Positions 12,760 through 20,524 of a stretch of 64,000 nt of DNA are shown here, in pieces (position 1 is the stretch's first letter; the number at the start of each line of letters is the position of its first letter). Position numbers and translations under genes: made by a program. The notes beneath the pieces were generated by a model. It had not been told where the DNA came from. It worked only from the letters and a program-made list of their open reading frames with translations, and searched no databases. The DNA comes from Microbulbifer mangrovi (GTDB lineage Bacteria > Pseudomonadota > Gammaproteobacteria > Pseudomonadales > Cellvibrionaceae). The stretch is taken from contig NZ_LZDE01000344.1 of assembly GCF_002009015.1 (NCBI RefSeq), positions 1 through 64,000 of the forward strand, read 5' to 3'.

Positions 12760-13926
12760 TCAGAATGTGGCTGCGTCTATCACATAGCGGAAACGCGCTT
12801 TCTTGTTGACTACGTTGGCCCAGGATTCGTTGATTTGATCCGCCTTGATCAGCTCGATTTTAGGCAGGACTTTATTGTCCGCGCAGTAATTGACCACATC
12901 CTGTGTATCTTTCATACCGCCTATTAATGACGCATTAAAATTAACCCTGGAAGCCGCCAGTGCGAGGTTGTTCAGATTGATCTCAAATTTATCCGGCATG
13001 CCTACGTATGTGAAATCCCCGTAGGGTTTTACCGTCGAGGCGTAGCTGGCCACATCATACTGGTAGGGAATGGTGGAAATCATGTAATCCAGCTTGCCTT
13101 TGTAGGCGGCGAGCATTTTGGGATCGTCTACTACGATGACTTCTTTTGCACCAAAGGATTTGATGTCTTCGACTTTATCCGGGGAGGTGGTAAAGGCGTA
13201 GACTTCTGCACCCTTGGATACCGCCAGTTTGACTGCCATATGCCCCAGACCGCCAATACCGGCAACGCCGACTTTCTCGCCTTTCTTTAGATCGGCCTTG
13301 AGGATGGGGGTGTAAGTGGTGATGCCGGCACACAGCAGCGGAGCGGCTTCCTCGAAGCTGATGTTCTCCGGGATATGTACCGCGAAATGGTCTTTTACCA
13401 CAATGTTGGTGGAGTAACCGCCCTGGGTAATCCCGGTTGGGGAACGCTTGTCCGGGTAGCCGTAGGTGAAGAGGGTTTCGCTGTGATACTGCTCTTCATT
13501 CTCCTTCATGTCTTTGCAATCCATACAGCTGTCTACCATACAGCCGACGCCGGCGCGGTCGCCGATTTTGAACTTTGTGACATTCTTGCCTACGGCGGCA
13601 ACCACGCCAACAATTTCATGGCCCGGCACCTGCGGGTATTGCTGCTTGCCCCAGTGCCCCTTCATCTGGTGAATGTCTGAGTGACAGATGCTGGCGTACT
13701 TGATGTCGATCAGTACATCGTTGTCACCGACCGGGCGACGCTCGAATTCCCAGGGAACCAGCTTGCCGGAGGTATCGATGGCCGCGTAACCCTTTGCCTT
13801 GATGTTGTTGTTTTGCGGGTTGTCCGCAGCGAACAGGCGAGAAGGGTTGGCCAGTAGCGCGCCGCCACCGGCGAGTGCGCTCCGGTACATGAATTGACGT
13901 CGGTTGAGATCTTTCTTTTCAGCCAT
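12760..13926 (-). CDS. Tat-exported NAD(P)-dependent zinc alcohol dehydrogenase (YahK/CAD-like)
   Basis: 388 residues from the ATG at 13926; an in-frame TTG two codons upstream is less likely. The N terminus has a twin-arginine signal (NRRQFMYRSAL, then GGGALLANPSRLFA), so the enzyme should fold in the cytosol and act in the periplasm. The medium-chain dehydrogenase body follows, with CHSDIHQMKGHWG and the catalytic-zinc segment PGHEIVGVV, and a Rossmann motif GVAGIGGLGHMAVKLA. In the structural-zinc lobe the usual four cysteines appear reduced: DSCMDCKDMKENEEQYH has Met and His at the third and fourth ligand positions. It is downstream of the cupin/CMD gene (67-base gap) and is probably co-transcribed. 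It likely reduces or oxidises aldehydes/alcohols. Confidence 0.9.
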   Translation of the reverse strand: MAEKKDLNRRQFMYRSALAGGGALLANPSRLFAADNPQNNNIKAKGYAAIDTSGKLVPWEFERRPVGDNDVLIDIKYASICHSDIHQMKGHWGKQQYPQVPGHEIVGVVAAVGKNVTKFKIGDRAGVGCMVDSCMDCKDMKENEEQYHSETLFTYGYPDKRSPTGITQGGYSTNIVVKDHFAVHIPENISFEEAAPLLCAGITTYTPILKADLKKGEKVGVAGIGGLGHMAVKLAVSKGAEVYAFTTSPDKVEDIKSFGAKEVIVVDDPKMLAAYKGKLDYMISTIPYQYDVASYASTVKPYGDFTYVGMPDKFEINLNNLALAASRVNFNASLIGGMKDTQDVVNYCADNKVLPKIELIKADQINESWANVVNKKARFRYVIDAATF

Positions 13927-13993
13927 AAACAATATCCGCTCTAAAAAAGTGTGCTCTGTTGAGGTTTAAATGATTCAAGAAACTTTTCAGGCC

Positions 13994-15157
13994 TTAGTCG
14001 TTGTTGGTTAAAACCGCCTGAATCGCTTGCTGGGTTCTCGCACCTTCCTGGTTGCCGACCTGATCGGTCAACACACTGGCCAGCGCGGTTAGCTGTTGCT
14101 CTGTCAGCCCAACATTGCTGGCGATACCTATGTGGGAATTCAGCTGGGAGTCCACGCCATCCATGCTTGCCAGGGCGGACACGGTGGCGATTTCCCTTCC
14201 TTTGTAGTCAAGAATTCCCCGGCCGAAGAGGTCGCCAAACAGGTGGCTTTGCAGAAGCACATTGATTGCCGGTGCGAAGTCGAACAACGGACCGGTTACC
14301 GGTCTTCCAACCAGTTCGGTCTGTACTTCCTCGCCATACTCCTGGCTGGTCTTGTTGGCGGGCAGGGCAGTGGCCTGTTCGCCTGTCACGTCCTTGATAC
14401 CCGCTGCCTTGCGCTTTTCTACGGTGTTCATCAGGGTGGCGAGGCCATTCAGAGCGCGGGGGAAGCCGGCGTAGGCATACAGGTGGATCATGATTTCCTT
14501 GACTTCATTGATGCTCATTCCTGCGTCCAGTGCTGTAACGATTGCCGCATCAAGGCGCTGCAGATCACCATTTGCGGTAAAGGCTGCTACCGGCACTATA
14601 TGCTGCTGTTTTGACGTCAATGCATCCGTGCTTTTGTCGCTTTTCATGTTCACCTTTCCTTGGTCGTTTGCCAGATATTCTGAATCCGTAACCTTTTTCT
14701 TCCAGACGACGTTCTCACCATCCTTGCTGCCGGTGACGACCAGATGTGTCATGGAGCTGCTGGGCGTCGCGCCGTGCCAGTGGTCAATGTTGGGTGGGCA
14801 CCACAGGGAATCACCTTCCGTGATCTCGATAATTTTCCCATCGCGGGTTCCGGTGACGCCGGTACCTGAGGTCACGACCATATGCTGACCGGCGGGGTGG
14901 CTGTGCCAGGCGGTTCTGGCGCCGGGCTGGAAGGTGACGTAAGCCCCTGAGTAGTGGGCGGTGTCATTGCCGGGAAACAGCATGTCCACTTTTACGTCGC
15001 CGGTGAAATAGGTGTCCGGTCCTTTAAAGGACTTTTGCTTACCAGCGGCGTACAGGGTCTGGGAGGTGGCCGATGGTGCGGCCGCGATAGCGAAGTTGGC
15101 CAGGCACCCTGTCACTGCAAACAGTACGGACCTGAAAAACCATCCTTTCTTTTGCAT
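13994..15157 (-). CDS. Secreted cupin / carboxymuconolactone decarboxylase fusion protein
   Basis: 387 residues with a Sec signal peptide (MQKKGWFFRSVLFAV..., cleavage near AIAAAP). Residues about 40-150 form a cupin barrel with metal-ligand motif WHSHPAGQH and a later CPPNIDHWHGAT. Residues about 170-385 contain carboxymuconolactone decarboxylase (CMD) type helices (MIHLYAYAGFPRALNGL and a second similar region), without the CxxC of AhpD-like members. A strong AAGGAGA site precedes the ATG at 15157. It leads the operon with the Tat dehydrogenase and is divergent from the AraC regulator. Cupin-CMD proteins are often linked with aldehyde/quinone detoxification, but the substrate here is unknown. 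Confidence 0.88.
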   Translation of the reverse strand: MQKKGWFFRSVLFAVTGCLANFAIAAAPSATSQTLYAAGKQKSFKGPDTYFTGDVKVDMLFPGNDTAHYSGAYVTFQPGARTAWHSHPAGQHMVVTSGTGVTGTRDGKIIEITEGDSLWCPPNIDHWHGATPSSSMTHLVVTGSKDGENVVWKKKVTDSEYLANDQGKVNMKSDKSTDALTSKQQHIVPVAAFTANGDLQRLDAAIVTALDAGMSINEVKEIMIHLYAYAGFPRALNGLATLMNTVEKRKAAGIKDVTGEQATALPANKTSQEYGEEVQTELVGRPVTGPLFDFAPAINVLLQSHLFGDLFGRGILDYKGREIATVSALASMDGVDSQLNSHIGIASNVGLTEQQLTALASVLTDQVGNQEGARTQQAIQAVLTNND

Positions 15158-15807
15158 GCGTCAATCTCCTTGTGCGTTGCGTTTATCGTCGAGTTGACCT
15201 GTGCTCTTTCGTGCTGAACACGAAGGCCCCGGGGCTCTATCAAGACTGACAACTACTATAGATAGTCCCTTCACGTGAGTTGTAGAACATTACTGCTAAC
15301 CTCTTGCCTATTCCTTTAGGTTTCATGTAGCGGCGTGAAGCGCGATACGGTTTAATCTGGTTGAGTCATAGGCCTTCTGGAACAGATCATCCCAAAAGAG
15401 AAATAGGCGAGGGGGTGGCCGGAATGTTCCGGAGCGATAGTAGGCCCAGGGTGGGAGGGCGTGTGATCAGTTGTCGGGGACCATTGATACGCCGATAGTG
15501 GTAGGGATGAAAGCTCGGCCTATCCTGTAGGCCTCGGGCATTCTCGTAACCTTAATGTGGTACTACGCACACAGGCGAACAGCCGGTTAGCTTCTTGTCA
15601 TTCTCTCTAGAGCCCGCGATTTGGCGATGTCCTTCCCTGCAGGGTCGTTGCTACTCAGCTCTGCGGTTTGCGTATTTTCATGAGTGAGACGGTGGATCAG
15701 TAGAACATTGATCTGGTTTTCTTGCCTGATCCTATGGGGTATTCGTGAAATGGTGGTCGTGGCTGGGGTGGCAGAGTAAAGTTGCTATCAACAGGAGGGA
15801 TGCATAC
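15158..15807. promoter_or_regulatory. Divergent non-coding control region between cupin/CMD and AraC genes
   Basis: This 650-base gap should hold both divergent promoters and AraC operators. I see a TCACGTGA palindrome near 15271-15280 but no clear direct repeats or -35/-10 pairs that I would defend. An upstream in-frame GTG of the AraC gene falls inside but is not favoured. No small gene was recognised. Confidence 0.5.
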
Positions 15808-16746
15808 ATGGCAAATCAAAAGCCCACGAAAAAAGAGTCTGGCAAAGAGATTGGTACGCTCCATAAGTCCCTGGCAGGTGTGATCTCCCGCTGGGTAACC
15901 AAGGAGTCGGACTATTCCACGCCGATTCCCAATCTCAACTTTTTCCGGCGAGAGGCGCCTTCGCAGCCGGACTTCTGTCTGATTGAGCCAAGCGTGGTTC
16001 TGGTGGTCCAGGGAGAGAAAAAGATCGCGATTGGCGGTGAGGAGTACCCTTACGATAGCTCTCACTTTCTGGTGACCTCTCTGGATCTTCCCGCTACTTC
16101 TCAGGTGATTTCTGCGAGCGCTGATAAGCCCTGCCTCGGGTTCGCGCTCAAACTTGATTTGCGCATCCTGGCCGAGCTCGTTGCGCAGGGGAACGTGCCT
16201 CCGCCCAGGGAACGAACAGGCGGCAGCATCGGATTGGGTTCGGTGTCAGTAGATATTCTTGAGCCGTTCAATCGCCTGTTGAAACTGATGGATGAACCTG
16301 AATCGATCAGTGTACTTGCGCCGCTCATTGAGCGAGAGATTCATTTTCGTCTGCTGATGAGCGATCAGGCAGCCTTGGTGCGGCAGATTGCGTCCGTGGA
16401 TAGCCACGGCTATCGGGTAGCAAAAGCCATCGATTGGTTAAAGCTGAACTTTGCTTCCTCGCTGAGAGTGGAAGAATTGGCTGCCCGTGTACAGATGAGC
16501 GCGCCGACGTTTCATCACCACTTCCGTCAGCTTACTTCCATGAGCCCGCTGCAATACCAGAAGTGGCTGCGCCTCAACGAGGCAAAGAGCTTAATGCTGA
16601 ATGAGCATCTCGATGCAGCCAGTGCCGCATTCCAGGTCGGCTACGAGAGCCCCTCTCAGTTCAGCCGTGAATACAGCCGCCTGTTCGGCGCACCGCCAAA
16701 GCGCGATATCGAGAGGCTGCGCAATCAGTTCAATAATGTTGCCTGA
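15808..16746 (+). CDS. AraC-family transcriptional regulator (AraC_N / YqhC-like type)
   Basis: 312 residues from the ATG at 15808, which has a strong AGGAGG nine bases upstream; a longer GTG-started form lacks one. The N-terminal AraC_N domain (about residues 30-190) is recognisable by CLIEPSVVLVVQGEKK and DSSHFLVTS. The C-terminal AraC domain (about 210-300) has both helix-turn-helices: LRVEELAARVQMSAPTFHHHF and AAFQVGYESPSQFSREYSR. E. coli YqhC, of the same class, controls aldehyde reductase genes. Its divergent position suggests it activates the cupin/CMD-dehydrogenase operon in response to a reactive aldehyde or alcohol; this is inference. Confidence 0.92.
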   Translation: MANQKPTKKESGKEIGTLHKSLAGVISRWVTKESDYSTPIPNLNFFRREAPSQPDFCLIEPSVVLVVQGEKKIAIGGEEYPYDSSHFLVTSLDLPATSQVISASADKPCLGFALKLDLRILAELVAQGNVPPPRERTGGSIGLGSVSVDILEPFNRLLKLMDEPESISVLAPLIEREIHFRLLMSDQAALVRQIASVDSHGYRVAKAIDWLKLNFASSLRVEELAARVQMSAPTFHHHFRQLTSMSPLQYQKWLRLNEAKSLMLNEHLDAASAAFQVGYESPSQFSREYSRLFGAPPKRDIERLRNQFNNVA

Positions 16747-16770
16747 GTCATTTTAGAGCGGCTCCGCTGA

Positions 16771-16947
16771 GCGATCCGGGCCGGGGAAGTGGTGTTTTGC
16801 AATTGTGGCAAGAAACACTGGCACGGCGCGACAGATACCACCGCGATGAGCCATATCGCAATACGGGAAGCGCAGGATGGCTCGCCGGTGGATTGGTTGG
16901 AGAAAGTCTCTGACGAACAGTACCAGTCGCCAGTCGAGCCGGACTAA
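16771..16947 (+). pseudogene. Remnant of a cupin-domain gene (C-terminal fragment)
   Basis: Right after the AraC gene a short frame, bounded upstream by TGA at 16768-16770 and ending TAA at 16945-16947, encodes about 58 residues that match the C-terminal half of a cupin protein: [19 protein letters not shown], then [13 protein letters not shown] and [11 protein letters not shown]. The HWHGAT metal-site segment and the spacing equal those in the intact cupin/CMD protein nearby (CPPNIDHWHGATPSSSM). The N-terminal half, including the first cupin histidine motif, and a start with ribosome site are missing. The last bases overlap the truC stop on the other strand. I read it as a decayed paralogue or neighbour gene. 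Confidence 0.75.
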
Positions 16948-17705
16948 GGGGCGTCAGGCGAAATTTCCGGCGTAAGTATCCAGCCAAATTGCTGGATCAA
17001 CTGCTGAAAACAGCCCTGGGGCTCGGCTTGAAATAGCATAGCCTCGCCGGTTACCGGGTGTTCCAGTTGTAGCCTGTGCGCATGCAGGAGCAATCTTGCG
17101 CAGCCAAACTGATCGGCAAAGAACCGGTTGTGGGTGGACTTCCCGTATTTCGGACATCCGATCAGCGGGTGCGAAATATGCTTGAAGTGCCGTCGGATCT
17201 GGTGGCGTCGCCCGGTCTTGAGTTGCACTTCCACCAGAGAGTAGCGACTTGTGGGATATCGATCCACGAGGTAGGGCAATTCGACGGTACCGAGGCGGCG
17301 GAACAGCGTAATCGCATCCTGGCGGGGCAGCTCACTTTTGGGGCGCTTGCGCTGGTGTTTGAAGTCCGCAACCGGCGGCAGGGGATGGTCGATCACCCCC
17401 TGTTCCGGGCAGTAGCCACGGCAGACAGCGAGGTACTGTTTGATCGAGCTGTCGCTGTCCAGTTGTGCCTGCAGGCCCGCCGCGGCCTCGCTGGTTTTAC
17501 CGAAAACGATAACGCCGGAAGTAGGCTTGTCGAGGCGATGGACCGGGTACAGGTGAGCGCCGGCGAGATCCCGCAGGTATTGCAGCAGGATTCGGTGTTC
17601 GTGGGGATCTATCCCTGAGCGGTGCACCAGCCAGCCCTCCGGCTTGTAGGCGGCAAGCAGGTGTTCATCCTCGAACAGGATGGTGGGCTCGAGGTGACTG
17701 GTCAT
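16944..17705 (-). CDS. truC: tRNA pseudouridine synthase C
   Basis: RluA-family enzyme, 253 residues from the ATG at 17705. The catalytic aspartate is D59 in [23 protein letters not shown] near the N terminus and [21 protein letters not shown] are typical of TruC, which makes pseudouridine 65 in some tRNAs. Alternative in-frame ATGs at 17711 and 17753 exist. I favour 17705 because AGGTG lies nine bases upstream and the conserved domain starts about eight residues later. It follows the YchJ-like gene on the same strand, with 3' ends and starts nearly touching. RluA and TruC are hard to separate from motif alone, so a small chance of another specificity remains. Confidence 0.88.
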   Translation of the reverse strand: MTSHLEPTILFEDEHLLAAYKPEGWLVHRSGIDPHEHRILLQYLRDLAGAHLYPVHRLDKPTSGVIVFGKTSEAAAGLQAQLDSDSSIKQYLAVCRGYCPEQGVIDHPLPPVADFKHQRKRPKSELPRQDAITLFRRLGTVELPYLVDRYPTSRYSLVEVQLKTGRRHQIRRHFKHISHPLIGCPKYGKSTHNRFFADQFGCARLLLHAHRLQLEHPVTGEAMLFQAEPQGCFQQLIQQFGWILTPEISPDAP

Positions 17706-17739
17706 GTCCATGCGCACCTGGCAAGGGGCAGTGGGCGAA

Positions 17740-18135
17740 TCACGGCCATGCACTCAGCGGTGACACATATACCCAGCGCTTCTTGTGCAGTTTGAACAGG
17801 GAGATTTCATACAGAGCACGCTCTTCACTTTCTCCTTCTTCCTCGCCCCCATCACTGAACCACGCTTTGAATTCGACAATGGACTTTTTCAGTCCCTGTT
17901 TGCTCTTGATGACGTCCAGCCTTGTCCAGCGCGTGTGCAGGTCATTGCCGTCCAGTTCGGGGCAGGTGTCGGGGTGCCATGTCTTTCGCAGGTAGGGGAG
18001 GTTGCCGGTCACATACGCGCTGTAGCGGCTGCGCATTAGTGCCTCGGCGGTATTGGGATAGGCTTTGCCGGAGAGATAAATCTCGCAACACTGGCTAAAG
18101 GGCTTGCCGGAGCAGCAATAACAGAGGGCTGACAT
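17740..18135 (-). CDS. ychJ: YchJ-family SEC-C protein
   Basis: 131 residues from the ATG at 18135 (MSALCYCCSGKPFSQCC). An upstream ATG at 18183 adds 16 residues unlike the family and has no ribosome site. The N-terminal SEC-C cysteine cluster is followed by the YchJ core ALMRSRYSAYVTGNLPYLRKTWH and KKSIVEFKAWFSDGG. The second, C-terminal SEC-C motif present in E. coli YchJ is absent; the protein ends after WVYVSP, so it is the short form. The biochemical role of YchJ proteins is not established. It is immediately upstream of truC and probably co-transcribed with it. Confidence 0.85.
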   Translation of the reverse strand: MSALCYCCSGKPFSQCCEIYLSGKAYPNTAEALMRSRYSAYVTGNLPYLRKTWHPDTCPELDGNDLHTRWTRLDVIKSKQGLKKSIVEFKAWFSDGGEEEGESEERALYEISLFKLHKKRWVYVSPLSAWP

Positions 18136-18286
18136 GGTGGTTGAAAGGTTCCCTACATCATGGGCTTGGGGTGGCTGGGGCATATGATAACAGCGGAAAG
18201 AAGAACTGACCGGTCAAACATTAAAAGGAAGCAGGTGCCACAGCTGCTAGTCTCTAGGAAGTAGTGGGCACTTTTCAGGTATTGAG

Positions 18287-18625
18287 ATGAGTCGCTGTAT
18301 TCGAATTCCCATGGCTTTAACTGTCGGAGCGCTGCTTACTGGGGTACTCGTATCGGCCGGAACCGCAATTGCAGATGGTACAGGGGACCAAAGCCAGACT
18401 CAGCTGGGTGGCGGGCAGAGTCCGTACCTGAGCTTTTGCCAGGAGCGATTCTATGAAGAGGATGACGGATTGATACGGTGCAATTGGGCCGTCAACTTTA
18501 ACTACGCGTGCTTTGTGTCCTATCCATCCAACAAGGTCATTCAGCTCGGCTCGAAGATCTCGGGACCTGAGGTCGTGGGGGAGTGCGATAACGGCGAAAA
18601 AATCATCAAAATCATGCATTATTAG
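18287..18625 (+). CDS. Small secreted protein of unknown function
   Basis: 112 residues with a Sec-type N terminus (basic MSRCIRIP, hydrophobic ALTVGALLTGVLVSAGTAIA, cleavage near IADG). The mature part, about 82 residues, has four cysteines (in SFCQERF, IRCNWAV, YACFVSY and GECDNGE), which could pair in the periplasm. I recognise no family. The start is an ATG with only a weak AGG upstream. The neighbours (YchJ upstream on the other strand, hybrid histidine kinase downstream convergent) give no functional hint. It is probably a real gene because the signal peptide is good and the antisense frame lacks one. Confidence 0.6.
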   Translation: MSRCIRIPMALTVGALLTGVLVSAGTAIADGTGDQSQTQLGGGQSPYLSFCQERFYEEDDGLIRCNWAVNFNYACFVSYPSNKVIQLGSKISGPEVVGECDNGEKIIKIMHY

Positions 18626-18675
18626 CACCCGATTGCTATACCGGTAGCTACTTTTCTAATCCATTTAGCCTGGCG

Positions 18676-20313
18676 CTAAGCTGGTTCCGCCTGTAAATGC
18701 CCCTGAGTCAACATGTCAGTGATTTTTCGCTGAAGCTGGTCGTAGGTGAAGGGTTTCTTCAGGCAATCGAGAATACCGTCTTCCACAATTTCCTGTACCT
18801 TACTTTCCACACTGTACCCGGTGGCCAGCATGGCTTTTATTTCCGGATTGATCTGCTTTAACTCGGCAAATAACTGCTGCCCATCCATATGGGGCATGAT
18901 CATATCCAGTAGCACCAGATCAATGTCCGCGAAGTTATGTCGATAGAATGCAATGGCTTCACTGGCGGTGGCGAAGGTGTCTACGTGGTGGCCGTGCATT
19001 TCAAACAGGGTTTTTGAATAACTGCGTACAATCGCTTCGTCGTCGACCACCATCATTCGGATGGGGCGCTCGGGTATTTCCCGTTCATTTTTGTTTTTCA
19101 GGAGCTTGTTGCAATCCTTGATGATGGGCAGGTAGAGATCAAAACTACTGCCTTTACCGATTTCCGAACGGCACTGGATGGCGCCCTGGTGCATATGGGT
19201 TGTACCGTATACGGCTGCCAATCCCAGTCCGGCACCGCGCCCGCTGGATTTGGTGGTGAAAAATGGTTCGAAAATTCTCTGGCGGATCTCTTCCGGCATA
19301 CCCATTCCGTTATCACTCACATGGATCTGCAGATACTGTCCCGGCTCCAGCTGGAAATCGGAGATCGCCAAGGGTTCGTCCACGGTAATATTCCGGGTAC
19401 TGAATTCCAGCACGCCTCCGGAGGGCATGGCATCTTTCGCGTTAATTCCCAGGTTGAGCAGCGCGCTTTTCAGTTGTGCGGAATCCCCTTTGACGTGGGG
19501 CCGTCCTGCTGACAGCTGTTGTCGAATAACGATTCTGCGGTCGATGGTCCGCTTGAGCATGGTGCACACGTCGCGCACGATGTCGTGGGTGTTGCAGTCG
19601 TTAAGCCGGTAAGAGCCTTTGCGGGCAAAGGTGAGCAGTTGCTTGGTAAGTTCCGCGGCGTGGTGCGCGGTGGTAAGGATCTGGCCGGCGTACTGCGCAA
19701 TTTTCTTGTCGACGGTCATCTGGTGAATGACTTCGGCAAAGCCCGCAATACCGTGCACCATATTGTTGAAGTCGTGGGCGATACCCCCGGCGAGTTCGCC
19801 GATGGCTTGCATTTTCTGGGCCTGACGCAGTTCTTCTTCCAGCTGCCGCTGTTTGGTGATGTCGGTGCCAATACTGAGCACGCCGATGGTTTCGCCGTTG
19901 TCATCGGTAAGAATTTTGTTGGTCCAGGCTACCCAGACGCTAGAGCCGTTTTTGGTAATGTTTTCGTTGACGTTGTAGCGGTGTTCTTCCGGGTAGTTGC
20001 AGATGTGGTCCATCAGTGGGCGCAGATCGCGGCCTGTGCTTTCATTCTCGGGGACGATAGTCCCAACCACGTGTCTGCCGATGATCTCTGCTTCACTGAA
20101 CCCGAAAAAATTCTGGGCATACTCGTTGAAGAAGGTGATGACACCGCTTTTATCCCAGCGCAGGATGATGGAGTTGGCGTGCTCCACCAGTTCCCGGTAG
20201 CGTTCTTCGCTTTTGCGTAGTGCCTCATATACCTCCCGAGAATCTCGTGACGAATCAGGTTGACCGGTATCTACGACAGGCTGTGTTGCGCCTGCATTCA
20301 TTGGTTTTTCCAT
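18676..20313 (-). CDS. PAS-containing hybrid sensor histidine kinase / response regulator
   Basis: 545 residues. One PAS domain (about 35-150, KSEERYRELVEHANSIILRW) is followed by the H-box GGIAHDFNN with phospho-acceptor H180, then a HATPase domain (LLNLGINAKDAMPSGG; DNGMGMPEEI; GRGAGLGLAAVYG). The C-terminal receiver domain has acidic pocket VVDDEA and phospho-acceptor D470 in VLLDMIMPHMDG. No transmembrane segment or signal peptide is evident, so it is likely a soluble cytoplasmic sensor. No separate response regulator or phosphotransfer protein is adjacent, so its output partner is unknown. The HDFNN H-box subtype is common in hybrid kinases. Confidence 0.92.
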   Translation of the reverse strand: MEKPMNAGATQPVVDTGQPDSSRDSREVYEALRKSEERYRELVEHANSIILRWDKSGVITFFNEYAQNFFGFSEAEIIGRHVVGTIVPENESTGRDLRPLMDHICNYPEEHRYNVNENITKNGSSVWVAWTNKILTDDNGETIGVLSIGTDITKQRQLEEELRQAQKMQAIGELAGGIAHDFNNMVHGIAGFAEVIHQMTVDKKIAQYAGQILTTAHHAAELTKQLLTFARKGSYRLNDCNTHDIVRDVCTMLKRTIDRRIVIRQQLSAGRPHVKGDSAQLKSALLNLGINAKDAMPSGGVLEFSTRNITVDEPLAISDFQLEPGQYLQIHVSDNGMGMPEEIRQRIFEPFFTTKSSGRGAGLGLAAVYGTTHMHQGAIQCRSEIGKGSSFDLYLPIIKDCNKLLKNKNEREIPERPIRMMVVDDEAIVRSYSKTLFEMHGHHVDTFATASEAIAFYRHNFADIDLVLLDMIMPHMDGQQLFAELKQINPEIKAMLATGYSVESKVQEIVEDGILDCLKKPFTYDQLQRKITDMLTQGHLQAEPA

Positions 20314-20524
20314 CCGTCCATCCTGGATTCAGGGAGAGATGCCAAATTCCAACACGGCGGTTTGCCATTGTCTAGGGCGGCTTCTCGCGCATTCTGTGAC
20401 CTGCGGCGCAAACAGAATTCATTGGGCAGTACCAGTTGGCAGACTGGCGGATTCCTGAATTGCTGATAGCATGGGATCTGTTTATAAAAATTTCCTAATA
20501 ACGGTAAAACAAGTAGGAGGGGCA

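Noticed and set aside
18317-18628. Minus-strand frame opposite the small secreted protein
   Set aside because: It lacks a signal or family sequence and a ribosome site; the plus frame has a clean signal peptide.
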